A stretch of 7,649 nucleotides of DNA from Betaproteobacteria bacterium. Its GTDB lineage: Bacteria; Desulfobacterota; Desulfovibrionia; Desulfovibrionales; Desulfovibrionaceae. The translations under genes and the position numbers were made by a program. Positions within the stretch are counted from its first letter, which is position 1, and every line of letters begins with the position of its first letter. Below the pieces are notes generated by a model that was not told the origin of the DNA, did no database searches, and saw nothing but the letters and a program-made list of their open reading frames with translations. Shown here in pieces: positions 1-7,455 of this stretch. The stretch is from contig WRKB01000262.1 of the NCBI GenBank assembly GCA_009778295.1, forward strand, positions 1 through 7,649. Reading direction: 5' to 3'.

Positions 1-1710
1 CGGAAGCATCATAAAGGCCATCTTGTGCGCGAAGTTCGGCACGTTCATTTCCTGCTCCGGCACGCCCGTCACGACCCACACGCGCAGACCGGCATCCTGC
101 GCAGCCCTGACAGCCGCAAGCAGACGCGCTTCAAGCTCAGTAAATTCCACATGATCCCATTCCCCGCCGCCCATAAGACGCACCTGTGGCGCTTCGTACT
201 GTTCTTCAAAGGCGGTGAAACCCTTGAAACGCGCGGCCCAGCGGTTGGCAAGCACCAGATTGCCGATATTGTGTTTCTTGGCAAAAGTAAGCAGCGGGGC
301 GACATACTTCGCCACAAAGGCTTCGGCATCTGATTGGGGTGTATCGGCAAAGACCAAAGGCGCCTGGACGGCAAAAAAGTCTCCTTTCTGGGCGCGCTCG
401 ATAAACAGGGGCATAAGATGCCGGGCATGGCTGTCGCCCGCCAGAAGTACGCGTTGCGCAGCCTGCGCATCGCCCATGAAGGTAAACGGGCCTTCCCGGT
501 GCAGATTCGCTTGGGCTATATACGCCTCCGCATCCGTATACTTGTAGCTGTACGCCTTGAGCGTGTTCAGGACAGGCTGCAACTTGCCGGTATGTCCGTA
601 ATATGCGGCCCCGGCGAGCATGCACATGCCGGTCAAACCGAAAATAAACACCGCACGTCTGCCGGCACAGAGCTGCCGCCGCCGGAAAGGCTGTTCCACA
701 AAGCGCCAGCTTACAAAAGCCATGGCAAAACACAGGGCCACGGTCACCAGCCGCGCGATCTGCACTGTCGTATGCCCATAAATGGCTTCCAGCACCTGCA
801 CGTAGGATTTGAAGGTTACATAGAGAGGCCAGTGCCAGAGATACAGCGAATAGGAAATCAGTCCGATGCCGACAGCCGGGGATGTGGACAATAGCCGTCT
901 GGGCAGGGTGTCGTGTTGCGCCTGGGCATTCAGGGCCAGCGCAGCCGCCAGACACAGCAGCGCCGTACCCGGTTTTTCCGGCAACTGCAACGCCGGCCAG
1001 AGAAAAATTGGCGCAAGCAGTCCAATCGCGATACTGGCTGAAAGCAAATGGCGCGTCATGCGTCCCCGTTCCGGCGTGATGACGGGCAACACGGCGGCAA
1101 GCGCTCCAAAAAGCAACTGCCAGGCGCGCATGGGAAACATAAAAAAGCTGAACCGGGGATTATGGATGCTGCAATAGGCGTCCGCTGAGAGCGAAAGCAT
1201 GGTCAGAGCGAAAAGTATATGCGCTAGGCGTGGCTTGCGGAAACGGTATATGGCATACAGCAGAATCGGATACAGGATGTAGAACTGCTCTTCCACCGCC
1301 AGCGACCAGGTGTGCAGCAGGAGCTTGGTATCCGCGAGTACGTCAAAATAGTTGATTGTGTTGTAAAAATAGATGTTCGAAACGAAGCAGACCGTTGCGA
1401 TGGCGGAACCGGCAAAGGTTCGGAAGTCCGGCTGAATGAAAATGAACGCCCCGATATAGAGAGTAAAAGCAATGATGCAAAACAGAGCAGGAAAAATCCG
1501 GCGGATGCGGCGTTCATAAAAGCGGACAATCGTGAATTCGCCCTTGGCAAGGTCTCCCAAAATGATGTTTGTGATCAGATAGCCTGAAATAACAAAAAAA
1601 ATATCAACACCCAAAAAGCCTTTTCCCGCAAATGGCAGACCGAAGTGGTACAACACCACAAGGAGCACTGCATAGGCGCGCAGGCCATCTATATCCCGTC
1701 TGTATTGCAT
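1..1710 (-). CDS. Membrane O-acyltransferase with C-terminal SGNH domain (OafA/YrhL type), 3' end cut by window edge
   Basis: Uninterrupted reading frame of 570 codons from ATG at 1710 to the left edge. Seen: RRDIDGLRA at residues 4-12; conserved His22 in the first helix; GVDIFFVISGY at 34-44; YERRIRRIFPA at 65-75; HTWSLAVEEQFY at 133-144; SYSLYLWHWPLY at 286-297; WRFVEQPFRRR at 335-345. About ten hydrophobic helices are followed by one more at about 353-371 and then a soluble part with GDSH at 425-428 (Ser427 the likely SGNH nucleophile) and LANRW at 487-491. Known of the family: acyltransferase-3 proteins move acyl groups, often acetyl, across the inner membrane, and a fused SGNH domain passes them to O-antigen or other surface glycans. 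The C-terminal DxxH catalytic pair lies beyond the edge; family members usually run to about 620-680 residues, so perhaps 50-100 are missing. The start is fixed by an in-frame TAA 60 nt upstream and no other start codon between; the Shine-Dalgarno is poor. Acceptor and acyl group are unknown. Confidence 0.93.
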   Translation of the reverse strand, partial: MQYRRDIDGLRAYAVLLVVLYHFGLPFAGKGFLGVDIFFVISGYLITNIILGDLAKGEFTIVRFYERRIRRIFPALFCIIAFTLYIGAFIFIQPDFRTFAGSAIATVCFVSNIYFYNTINYFDVLADTKLLLHTWSLAVEEQFYILYPILLYAIYRFRKPRLAHILFALTMLSLSADAYCSIHNPRFSFFMFPMRAWQLLFGALAAVLPVITPERGRMTRHLLSASIAIGLLAPIFLWPALQLPEKPGTALLCLAAALALNAQAQHDTLPRRLLSTSPAVGIGLISYSLYLWHWPLYVTFKSYVQVLEAIYGHTTVQIARLVTVALCFAMAFVSWRFVEQPFRRRQLCAGRRAVFIFGLTGMCMLAGAAYYGHTGKLQPVLNTLKAYSYKYTDAEAYIAQANLHREGPFTFMGDAQAAQRVLLAGDSHARHLMPLFIERAQKGDFFAVQAPLVFADTPQSDAEAFVAKYVAPLLTFAKKHNIGNLVLANRWAARFKGFTAFEEQYEAPQVRLMGGGEWDHVEFTELEARLLAAVRAAQDAGLRVWVVTGVPEQEMNVPNFAHKMAFMMLP

Positions 1711-1766
1711 ACTCTGTATAAGACGCTGCTCGGAAAATCGGGGGAATTCGGATAAAAACCCTTCGT

Positions 1767-1796
1767 CTTATGAAACACGGCGGCGCAACCTGTCAA
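1767..1796 (-). promoter_or_regulatory. Candidate sigma-70 promoter for the acyltransferase gene
   Basis: On the minus strand a perfect TTGACA (+ strand 1791-1796) is followed after 18 nt by CATAAG (1767-1772), a 4/6 match to TATAAT. Transcription would begin near 1760 and leave a leader of about 50 nt before the ATG at 1710. The spacer to the divergent oxidoreductase gene is only 181 bp, so both promoters must sit here; for the plus strand I see only a weak TTGCGT (1814-1819) with TAAAAA (1837-1842). Confidence 0.4.
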
Positions 1797-1879
1797 CCGG
1801 CGATTGGCCCTGTTTGCGTTTTTTACGGAGCAGGGCTAAAAATCGATCCTTCGTCATCCCGTCCATTCTCCGAATCCTT

Positions 1880-1885
1880 AAGGAG
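1880..1885 (+). promoter_or_regulatory. Ribosome binding site that sets the oxidoreductase start
   Basis: AAGGAG lies 6 nt before the ATG at 1892. It decides between this ATG and an upstream in-frame TTG at 1814, which would add 26 residues unlike the family's N-terminus. Confidence 0.8.
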
Positions 1886-1891
1886 TCCATT

Positions 1892-3598
1892 ATGCCCGAG
1901 ATTATGCGTATCAATATGCATTCCGGATTCGTCCGCCGCGAGCCGCTGGGGGGTGAGGATCTCATTTTGGGGGGCAGACGTTTGACCAGCAAAATCATCG
2001 CCGAAGAGGTGCCGCCGGCGTGTCATGCCCTGGGGCGGCACAACAAGCTCGTCATGGCCTGTGGGCCATTGGGAGGCACGTTGGTTTCAAGTGTCAACCG
2101 TCTTTCCTGCGGCGCAAAAAGTCCGCTTACCGGCGGAATCAAGGAGAGCAACGCCGGAGGGGTGACCGCATATATGATGGGAAGGCTTGGCATACGCGCT
2201 CTTATTTTTGAAGATAAACCGGAAAAAAATGGCGTGTGGCGGATTTTGCGGATCTCGCCGCAAGGAGCTGAGTTGCTCCCCGCCGACGAACTGGCGGGAC
2301 TGGGCGTGTTTGAAAAAAGCGAACGTCTTTTCGCTCGGCATGGAAAAAAGGCAGGTTTGACTCTCATAGGCCCCGTGGCGGAGCGTCTTTTGTCTGCAGG
2401 CGGCATCACGAATACCGACCCCGAGGGCATGCCTTCGCGCTATAACGGGCGCGGCGGCCTTGGCGCGGTGATGGCTTCCAAGGGGTTGCTCGGCATAGTA
2501 TTTTCAGCGCAGTCCGCTCCACGGGAGAAATATGCTGATGCCGGACGATTCGCCGAACTGAACCGGGAAGTGGCCAAACTTGTCAACACTACGCCTCAGA
2601 CTGCGGAAATTTTTCGCAAATACGGCACTTCCGCCATGATGACGAACACGAATGCTCTCGGCGCCCTCCCCACTCGCAATTTCAGCTTGGGGAACTTTCA
2701 GGAGTTTTCGAAGATCAATGCCGAAACGATGTACGAAACCATCGTTGCTCGCGGCGGTGTGGGTGAGCCTTCTCATGCATGCATGAAGGGCTGTCTTATC
2801 CGCTGTTCCAATGTGTATCCCTCGGCGGATGGCAAACAGGTGCTGTGCTCTCCCATGGAATATGAGACTCTGGGGCTTATGGGATCCAATCTGGACATTG
2901 ACGACCTCGACGCTATCGCGCGTATCAATCACAAATGTAACGATCTAGGTGTAGACACCATAGAGCTGGGCGCTGCTCTCGGCGTGGCCATGGAAGCGGG
3001 AGTGCTGCCCTTCGGAGATGTGTCGGCCGTGGAGAAGGCGTTGCAGGATGTCGCCGATGGAACTCCTTTCGGTCGGGTGCTTGCCTCCGGCGCGAGCGTT
3101 ACGGGCATTGTGTTCGGCTGCTTGCGCGTGCCTGCGGTGAAAAACCAGGCCATACCCGCCTATGATCCCCGTGCCATGAAAGGGCTTGGCGTCACCTACT
3201 CCACGAGTCCTCAAGGAGCCGACCATACCGCCGGCAATACGGCGCGCGCAGCCGTCAAGCACCACCTCAAAGACGGGCAGGCGGCCTGTTCCAAAGGCGC
3301 TCAGGTCGGCGCCATGCTGGCGGATTCTTTGGGTCTTTGCCTTATGCTTGGCGGGGCTGTAAAAAATTTGAATCTGATCCTTGACCTTGTGGCGGCGCGT
3401 TACGGAATACGTCCGGATTTGGAAAAATTACTGGAAGAAGCGCGGAAAAGTCTGCAGATGGAGCGGGATTTTAATCTTCGGGCCGGTATAGGCCCTATGC
3501 AGGATCAACTGCCGGAATTTTTTTATGAAGAGGTGAATCCGTCTATGCAAAGCGCTTTCGACCTAAGTTGCGAGGAGATGCAGGAGGTTCTGGAGTGA
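1892..3598 (+). CDS. Aldehyde:ferredoxin oxidoreductase family protein (tungsten/molybdenum pterin enzyme)
   Basis: 568 residues, near the family's usual 580-620. Known of the family: cytoplasmic enzymes with a tungsten (sometimes molybdenum) bis-pterin and one [4Fe-4S] cluster oxidise aldehydes to acids and reduce ferredoxin; some members act on other substrates. Seen: an N-terminal pterin-binding region with GGRRLTSKIIAEEVP, a CGPLGGT stretch and AKSPLTGGIKESNAGG; then SRYNGRGGLGAVMASKGL in the mid region. Cluster cysteines are C297, C301 and C305 plus C483 in DSLGLC. E323 in PMEYET and H445 in GADHTAG look like counterparts of active-site Glu313 and His448 of the Pyrococcus enzyme; that alignment is by eye. 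DTIELG also matches the family's pterin-contact region. The first cysteines are spaced Cx3Cx3C rather than the Cx2Cx3C of the Pyrococcus enzyme. No ferredoxin, MoaD-like or metal-transport gene is adjacent, so substrate and electron partner are unknown. It is divergent from the acyltransferase and convergent with the flagellar-type gene. The family call is firm; the exact reaction is not. Confidence 0.93.
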   Translation: MPEIMRINMHSGFVRREPLGGEDLILGGRRLTSKIIAEEVPPACHALGRHNKLVMACGPLGGTLVSSVNRLSCGAKSPLTGGIKESNAGGVTAYMMGRLGIRALIFEDKPEKNGVWRILRISPQGAELLPADELAGLGVFEKSERLFARHGKKAGLTLIGPVAERLLSAGGITNTDPEGMPSRYNGRGGLGAVMASKGLLGIVFSAQSAPREKYADAGRFAELNREVAKLVNTTPQTAEIFRKYGTSAMMTNTNALGALPTRNFSLGNFQEFSKINAETMYETIVARGGVGEPSHACMKGCLIRCSNVYPSADGKQVLCSPMEYETLGLMGSNLDIDDLDAIARINHKCNDLGVDTIELGAALGVAMEAGVLPFGDVSAVEKALQDVADGTPFGRVLASGASVTGIVFGCLRVPAVKNQAIPAYDPRAMKGLGVTYSTSPQGADHTAGNTARAAVKHHLKDGQAACSKGAQVGAMLADSLGLCLMLGGAVKNLNLILDLVAARYGIRPDLEKLLEEARKSLQMERDFNLRAGIGPMQDQLPEFFYEEVNPSMQSAFDLSCEEMQEVLE

Positions 3599-3682
3599 CA
3601 GATTTGTGACGGTTCGCTTTCAAGTGGCGGTAACGGCAACGCAACATGAAACTTTACGCGCACAACGTGCGATGTGTACCGC

Positions 3683-3710
3683 GAAAAGTCCCGGACAAAG
3701 TCGCCGGGAC
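3683..3710 (-). terminator. Rho-independent terminator of the flagellar rod-like gene
   Basis: GTCCCGG at 3688-3694 pairs with CCGGGAC at 3704-3710, giving a 7-bp GC-rich stem with a 9-nt loop. Read on the minus strand it lies about 28 nt past the stop codon and is followed directly by TTTT (+ strand 3684-3687). On the plus strand no T run follows, so it should not serve the oxidoreductase gene well. The T tract is short, hence the moderate confidence. Confidence 0.6.
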
Positions 3711-3737
3711 GGATAGGTACGCGTCAATGCCTACGCG

Positions 3738-4187
3738 TTACGCCGTAAGATTAACCAAGGTTCCCGCCATCTCATCCCACGCCAGGATAGGCACAGTATT
3801 CGCCTCGTAGGAGCGCTGCACCATAATCATATTTGCCATCTCCTGCTCCAGCGAGGTCTGGCTGGGGTTCAGCCATTCCGGGGGCAGGAACGAGGTCAGA
3901 TCATCCGGCGGAGGGGGCAGCACGCCAAGTTGCTGTTCCGGTACCGGAGCCGTGAGTACTTTGGGTTCCGGCGGGAGGATGGGAACGGAGTCCGGGCCTG
4001 GGCCGGTGATGTGCCCCACCTGTACGCCCGCGTAGGGTGGAAGCGACGAATAATACACCGCTTGGGGCTGAAAGCCTTCGGTATTAACATTGGCGATATT
4101 GTGCGCAATGGCTTGCATGCCTGTGGCAAAAGCATCCAGGGCGGATACGGAAATATACGGGACTAGCCCTACCCCGTTTATATTCAT
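3738..4187 (-). CDS. Small flagellar basal-body rod-type protein with proline-rich linker
   Basis: 149 residues from ATG at 4187, with GGAGGA (+ strand 4192-4197) 4 nt upstream; the frame stays open further upstream, but that extension has no comparable ribosome site. Seen: residues 15-42 carry the flagellar rod N-terminal signature (SALDAF...HNIANVNTEGFQPQ). Residues 112-149 carry the matching C-terminal signature (EQEMANMIMVQRSYEAN and on). Between them, about 53-110, is a proline-rich stretch including LPPPPDD and no recognisable rod or hook core domain. Known of the family: FlgB, FlgC, FlgF, FlgG and FlgE pack these two terminal helices together to build the axial tube outside the inner membrane after type III export. 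The length fits FlgC (about 135-150), but the NIANVNTEGF and QRSYEANT wording is nearer FlgG/FlgE, so I give no symbol. It stands alone, divergent from rpsL, with no other flagellar gene in the window. A rod component, or a protein capping or modifying the rod, are both possible. Confidence 0.82.
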   Translation of the reverse strand: MNINGVGLVPYISVSALDAFATGMQAIAHNIANVNTEGFQPQAVYYSSLPPYAGVQVGHITGPGPDSVPILPPEPKVLTAPVPEQQLGVLPPPPDDLTSFLPPEWLNPSQTSLEQEMANMIMVQRSYEANTVPILAWDEMAGTLVNLTA

Positions 4188-4221
4188 GGTTTCCTCCGTA
4201 AATAGTCCATCTGGATACTGT

Positions 4222-4250
4222 AGCATACACTCCGCAGCCACGTTTGTCAT
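4222..4250 (-). promoter_or_regulatory. Candidate sigma-70 promoter for the flagellar rod-like gene
   Basis: On the minus strand ATGACA (+ strand 4245-4250, 5/6 match) and TATGCT (4222-4227, 4/6 match) are separated by 17 nt, placing the start site about 30 nt before the ATG at 4187. I found no convincing sigma-54 or sigma-28 element, which flagellar genes often use; a GCCGGGTAA near the rpsL side resembles a sigma-28 -10 only with an extra G and no -35. Confidence 0.35.
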
Positions 4251-4301
4251 CCCTTGCGTTGCCCAATTGAGTCATTACCCGGCGTGGTGTGAAAAAGAGA
4301 G

Positions 4302-4329
4302 TTGACAAACAGGCATGATCCGGTTTAAA
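4302..4329 (+). promoter_or_regulatory. Sigma-70 promoter of the rpsL-rpsG-fusA operon
   Basis: Perfect TTGACA at 4302-4307, a 16-nt spacer and TTTAAA at 4324-4329 (4/6). An alternative -10, TTAAAG, gives 17 nt. It would leave a leader of about 30 nt before rpsL. It sits in a 179-bp divergent spacer, which supports independent transcription of this operon rather than read-through from rpoBC. Confidence 0.6.
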
Positions 4330-4366
4330 GGCTTACCCCTTTGAGAACATTTATCTGGAGGATTTC

Positions 4367-4738
4367 ATGCCCACTATCAACCAGCTGATCCGCAAAGAGC
4401 GGAAAAAGGTTGTGAAGCGCAAAAAAACACCGGCTCTGCAGGAGTGTCCGCAACGCCGCGGCGTATGCACCCGTGTCTACACCACCACCCCGAAAAAGCC
4501 TAATTCGGCTCTGCGCAAGGTTGCCCGCGTGCGCCTGACCAACGGCATTGAAGTAACGGCCTATATACCGGGGGAGGGACACAACCTTCAGGAACACTCT
4601 GTGGTCGTCATCCGCGGCGGACGTGTGAAAGACCTGCCCGGCGTGCGTTACCATATTGTCCGCGGCACACTTGACACCTCTGGTGTGGCCGACCGCCGCC
4701 AGGCTCGTTCCAAATACGGTGCCAAGCGGCCCAAATAA
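4367..4738 (+). CDS. rpsL: 30S ribosomal protein S12
   Basis: 123 residues, full length for the family. S12 sits at the 30S decoding centre and monitors codon-anticodon pairing. Seen: [20 protein letters not shown] followed by [20 protein letters not shown], then [18 protein letters not shown] and [11 protein letters not shown], and a C-terminus ending [12 protein letters not shown], nearly identical to the E. coli protein. Lys43, Lys88 and Pro91 (counting Met1), the sites where streptomycin-resistance changes usually arise, carry the ordinary sensitive residues. Asp89 is the position that RimO methylthiolates in E. coli. A GGAGG at 4357-4361 lies 5 nt before the ATG. It is the first gene of the str cluster, 105 nt before rpsG. 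Confidence 0.98.
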   Translation: MPTINQLIRKERKKVVKRKKTPALQECPQRRGVCTRVYTTTPKKPNSALRKVARVRLTNGIEVTAYIPGEGHNLQEHSVVVIRGGRVKDLPGVRYHIVRGTLDTSGVADRRQARSKYGAKRPK

Positions 4739-4843
4739 TTTTCGCGTATACACACGCATCGCCCCGCAAGCCGGGCGCGCCGACGGCGCGTGTGTTGTGC
4801 AGGCTGAAGGCCGTCGGAAACGTTTTGCCTTCTGGAGAACATT
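4739..4843 (+). promoter_or_regulatory. Structured rpsL-rpsG intercistronic region, possible S7 feedback site
   Basis: A 105-nt gap with two competing folds. CGCGCC (4776-4781) and GGCGCG (4785-4790) form a tight 6-bp hairpin with a 3-nt loop. ACACACGC (4750-4757) can instead pair with GCGTGTGT (4788-4795), using part of the same strand. No T run follows, so it is not a terminator. In E. coli free S7 binds the intercistronic rpsL-rpsG region and represses translation; a like role here is inference from position and structure. Confidence 0.4.
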
Positions 4844-5314
4844 ATGCCCCGTAAAGGCCCGATCCCCAAGCGAGAAATTTTGCCTGATCCGATCTACAAC
4901 AGCCGTCTTGTGGCGCGTTTTGTCAACCGCCTGATGTATGACGGCAAAAAGGGCGCTGCTGAAAAGATTTTCTACAGGGCGCTGGACGCGCTCGCTGCAA
5001 AGACAAGCGAAGACGCGATGCGTTCTTTTGAGAAAGCAGTGGAAAACGCCAAACCCCAGCTTGAAGTCAAGGCCCGTCGCGTCGGGGGCGCCACGTATCA
5101 GGTACCTATGGAAGTGCGCACCGAGCGCCAGATTGCCTTGGCATTGCGTTGGCTTATCAATTATGCGCGCGCCCGTGGCGAAAAAGGCATGATCAGCAAA
5201 CTTTCCGCCGAACTGCTCGACGCGTACAACAACCGCGGCGGCGCGGTGAAGAAAAAAGAAGATACCCACCGCATGGCCGAGGCCAACAAGGCTTTCGCCC
5301 ACTACAGGTGGTAA
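4844..5314 (+). CDS. rpsG: 30S ribosomal protein S7
   Basis: 156 residues, the common bacterial length. S7 nucleates assembly of the 30S head on 16S rRNA, lines the E site, and in E. coli is the translational repressor of its own operon. Seen: [20 protein letters not shown] at the N-terminus, [15 protein letters not shown] at 28-42, [11 protein letters not shown] at 78-88 (rRNA-binding hairpin region), [12 protein letters not shown] at 101-112, and the hallmark C-terminus [15 protein letters not shown] at 142-156. GGAG at 4834-4837 lies 6 nt before the ATG. Its stop codon TAA (5312-5314) shares one base with an ATG in the fusA frame, so the two are translationally close. Confidence 0.98.
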   Translation: MPRKGPIPKREILPDPIYNSRLVARFVNRLMYDGKKGAAEKIFYRALDALAAKTSEDAMRSFEKAVENAKPQLEVKARRVGGATYQVPMEVRTERQIALALRWLINYARARGEKGMISKLSAELLDAYNNRGGAVKKKEDTHRMAEANKAFAHYRW

Positions 5315-5323
5315 TGGTTGGAT

Positions 5324-5327
5324 GGAG
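5324..5327 (+). promoter_or_regulatory. Ribosome binding site that sets the fusA start
   Basis: GGAG lies 7 nt before GTG at 5335. The competing ATG at 5314, overlapping the rpsG stop, has only AGGTGG 2 nt before it, too close for normal use. Confidence 0.65.
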
Positions 5328-5334
5328 TTATTCC

Positions 5335-7413
5335 GTGGCACGCACTGTTCCCATTGAAAAACAACGCAATATCGGCATCATGGCCCACATTGACGCGGGC
5401 AAGACGACCACCACCGAGCGTATCCTCTATTATACGGGCGTTTCCCACAAGATGGGGGAAACCCATGATGGCGGCGCTACCATGGACTGGATGGAGCAGG
5501 AACAGGAACGCGGCATCACTATCACTTCCGCTGCCACCACCTGTTTTTGGAAAGATATCCGCATCAACATCATCGACACCCCTGGCCACGTAGATTTTAC
5601 CATTGAGGTCGAACGCAGCCTGCGCGTACTTGATGGCGCGGTGGCGGTTTTTGACGCCGTGGCAGGCGTGGAGCCCCAATCTGAAACCGTGTGGCGCCAA
5701 GCAGACCGCTACGGTGTGCCGCGCATCTGTTTTGTCAACAAAATGGATAGAATCGGCGCCGACTTCTTTCGTTGTGTACAGATGATCCATGACCGTCTGG
5801 GCGCGAAGGCCGTGCCCCTGCAGTTGCCCATCGGCCAGGAAGAAAAGTTTGAGGGTGTGGTGGATCTGGTGCTCGGCAAGGCCATTCGTTTTGACAAGGA
5901 ATCCAAAGGAGCACAGCTTAAAATCGGCGAAATCCCCGCGGATATGATGCCTCTTTACGATGAAAAACGCTTGGAGCTGATGGAGGCCGTGGCCGAGGAG
6001 GACGAGGCCATGCTCGAAAAATACCTCTCCGCAGGAACACTGTCCTCCGAGGAAATTATCAGCTGCGTCCGCAAGGCCACCGTTGCCCGCACCATCGTGC
6101 CCGTGGTGTGTGGTTCCGCCTTCCGCAATATGGGCGTGCAACCTCTGCTGGATGCGGTTATCAACTATCTGCCCTCGCCCGTGGATGTCGGCGCCATGTA
6201 CGGTGCCAATCCCGACGACGAGGAGGAACAGGTTCCCTGTTCGTGTGATGACGCGGAACCCTTGGCTGGACTTATCTTCAAGCTGTTTTCCGACCCCTAC
6301 GTTGGGCACCTGTCTTTTTTCCGTATTTATTCCGGCGTGCTGGAATCGGGCACGACGCTGCTCAACGCCAATACCGGGAAACGGGAGCGCATCGGCCGTA
6401 TTTTAAAAATGCACGCTAACAAACGCGAAGAGATCAAGTGGGCCGGTGCTGGCGATATTGTAGCCCTGGTGGGTCTCAAGCTGGTTGCCACGGGGGATAC
6501 GCTTTGCGACGAAAAGCGCCCGGTCAAACTGGAATCGCTTGATATTCCCGAACCAGTCATTGAAGTAGCCATTGAGCCCAAAACCAAGGCTGACCGCGAT
6601 GCGCTTTCCGCAGCTCTGGGCAAGCTGGCAAAGGAAGATCCCTCCTTCCGCGTCAAGGGCGACGAGGAAACCGGCCAGACGCTGATCGCTGGTATGGGTG
6701 AGCTGCACCTGGAAATTATCGTTGATCGCCTGACCCGTGAATTCGGCGTCAATGCCAACGTGGGTAAGCCGCAAGTGGCTTACCGCGAGACTATTTCAAG
6801 ACCCGGCAAGTCCGACATGAAGCACGTCAAGCAAAGTGGCGGGCGCGGCCAATACGGGCACTGCGTCATTGAAATAGCGCCGAACCCGGAAGCCGGCTAC
6901 GAGTTCGTCAATTCCATCACCGGCGGCGTCATTCCTAAGGAATATATCCCGGCCATTGACAAGGGGATTCAGGATGCGCTCAAATCCGGAGTGCTCGCGG
7001 GCTTCCCCTGTGTGGACGTCAAGGTTGACCTGGTCTTTGGCTCCTACCATGATGTGGATTCTTCCGAGCAGGCCTTCTATGTCGCCGGCTCCATGGCCAT
7101 CAAGGATGCCATGAACAAAGCCGCGCCGGTGTTGCTTGAGCCTATCATGGATGTGGAAGTGGTCACGCCCGATGAGTATCTCGGCGACGTGATGGGTGAT
7201 ATAAACGGCCGCCGTGGCCGCGTGCAAAGCATGGAAGCCCGCACCGGCGGCGCGCAGAGCGTGCGCGTACTTGTGCCATTGTCCGAAATGTTCGGCTACG
7301 CAACGGATCTGCGCTCCCGCACTCAGGGCCGCGCCACCTTCAGCATGCAGTTTCACCACTACGAAAAAGTGCCTGCCGCCATTTCGGACGAACTGGTCAA
7401 AAAGAGAGTCTAA
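5335..7413 (+). CDS. fusA: Elongation factor G
   Basis: 692 residues from GTG at 5335; this start gives (M)[14 protein letters not shown], matching the family N-terminus, while ATG at 5314 would prepend seven extra residues (MVGWSYS). EF-G is the GTPase that drives tRNA-mRNA translocation and, with RRF, ribosome recycling. Seen: P-loop AHIDAGKT at 17-24; switch I RGIT at 59-62; DTPGH at 81-85 with catalytic His85; NKMD at 135-138; SAF at 261-263. A beta-barrel domain II follows, then domain III ending near 478 with [12 protein letters not shown], domain IV with GRGQYGH at 503-509 and the tip loop SYHDVDSSE (His572, counterpart of E. coli His583), and domain V with [10 protein letters not shown]. 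All GTPase motifs and domains are intact, so it reads as a canonical housekeeping EF-G rather than a resistance-type FusB or a degenerate EF-G2. Third gene of the operon, 20 nt after rpsG. Confidence 0.97.
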   Translation: MARTVPIEKQRNIGIMAHIDAGKTTTTERILYYTGVSHKMGETHDGGATMDWMEQEQERGITITSAATTCFWKDIRINIIDTPGHVDFTIEVERSLRVLDGAVAVFDAVAGVEPQSETVWRQADRYGVPRICFVNKMDRIGADFFRCVQMIHDRLGAKAVPLQLPIGQEEKFEGVVDLVLGKAIRFDKESKGAQLKIGEIPADMMPLYDEKRLELMEAVAEEDEAMLEKYLSAGTLSSEEIISCVRKATVARTIVPVVCGSAFRNMGVQPLLDAVINYLPSPVDVGAMYGANPDDEEEQVPCSCDDAEPLAGLIFKLFSDPYVGHLSFFRIYSGVLESGTTLLNANTGKRERIGRILKMHANKREEIKWAGAGDIVALVGLKLVATGDTLCDEKRPVKLESLDIPEPVIEVAIEPKTKADRDALSAALGKLAKEDPSFRVKGDEETGQTLIAGMGELHLEIIVDRLTREFGVNANVGKPQVAYRETISRPGKSDMKHVKQSGGRGQYGHCVIEIAPNPEAGYEFVNSITGGVIPKEYIPAIDKGIQDALKSGVLAGFPCVDVKVDLVFGSYHDVDSSEQAFYVAGSMAIKDAMNKAAPVLLEPIMDVEVVTPDEYLGDVMGDINGRRGRVQSMEARTGGAQSVRVLVPLSEMFGYATDLRSRTQGRATFSMQFHHYEKVPAAISDELVKKRV

Positions 7414-7455
7414 AAAGAACCTTATTTTCAGTCAATCAGCCGTTGTATTTGCTTG

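Noticed and set aside
206..955. Long minus-strand frame of 249 codons inside the acyltransferase
   Set aside because: It is out of frame with the acyltransferase, whose motifs are continuous across the whole region; the product shows no family features.
1805..1818. Sigma-54-like TGGCCC...TTGCG upstream of the oxidoreductase
   Set aside because: Only 8 nt separate GG and GC, where sigma-54 promoters require 10.
1760..1855. Direct repeat CCTTCGTC at 1760-1767 and 1848-1855 as a possible operator
   Set aside because: Eight bases only, without dyad symmetry or further copies; compatible with chance.
1814..1891. 26-residue N-terminal extension of the oxidoreductase from TTG at 1814
   Set aside because: The ATG at 1892 has AAGGAG at ideal spacing and gives the family N-terminus; the extension resembles no AOR sequence and no ribosome site precedes the TTG.
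3720..3738. Paired ACGCGT palindromes (3720-3725 and 3733-3738) as a regulatory site or terminator
   Set aside because: Short, overlaps the stop codon of the flagellar-type gene, and has no T run; the 3688-3710 hairpin is the better terminator.
4325..6309. Long minus-strand frames opposite rpsL, rpsG and fusA
   Set aside because: They are antisense shadows of highly conserved ribosomal and EF-G genes and resemble no known protein.
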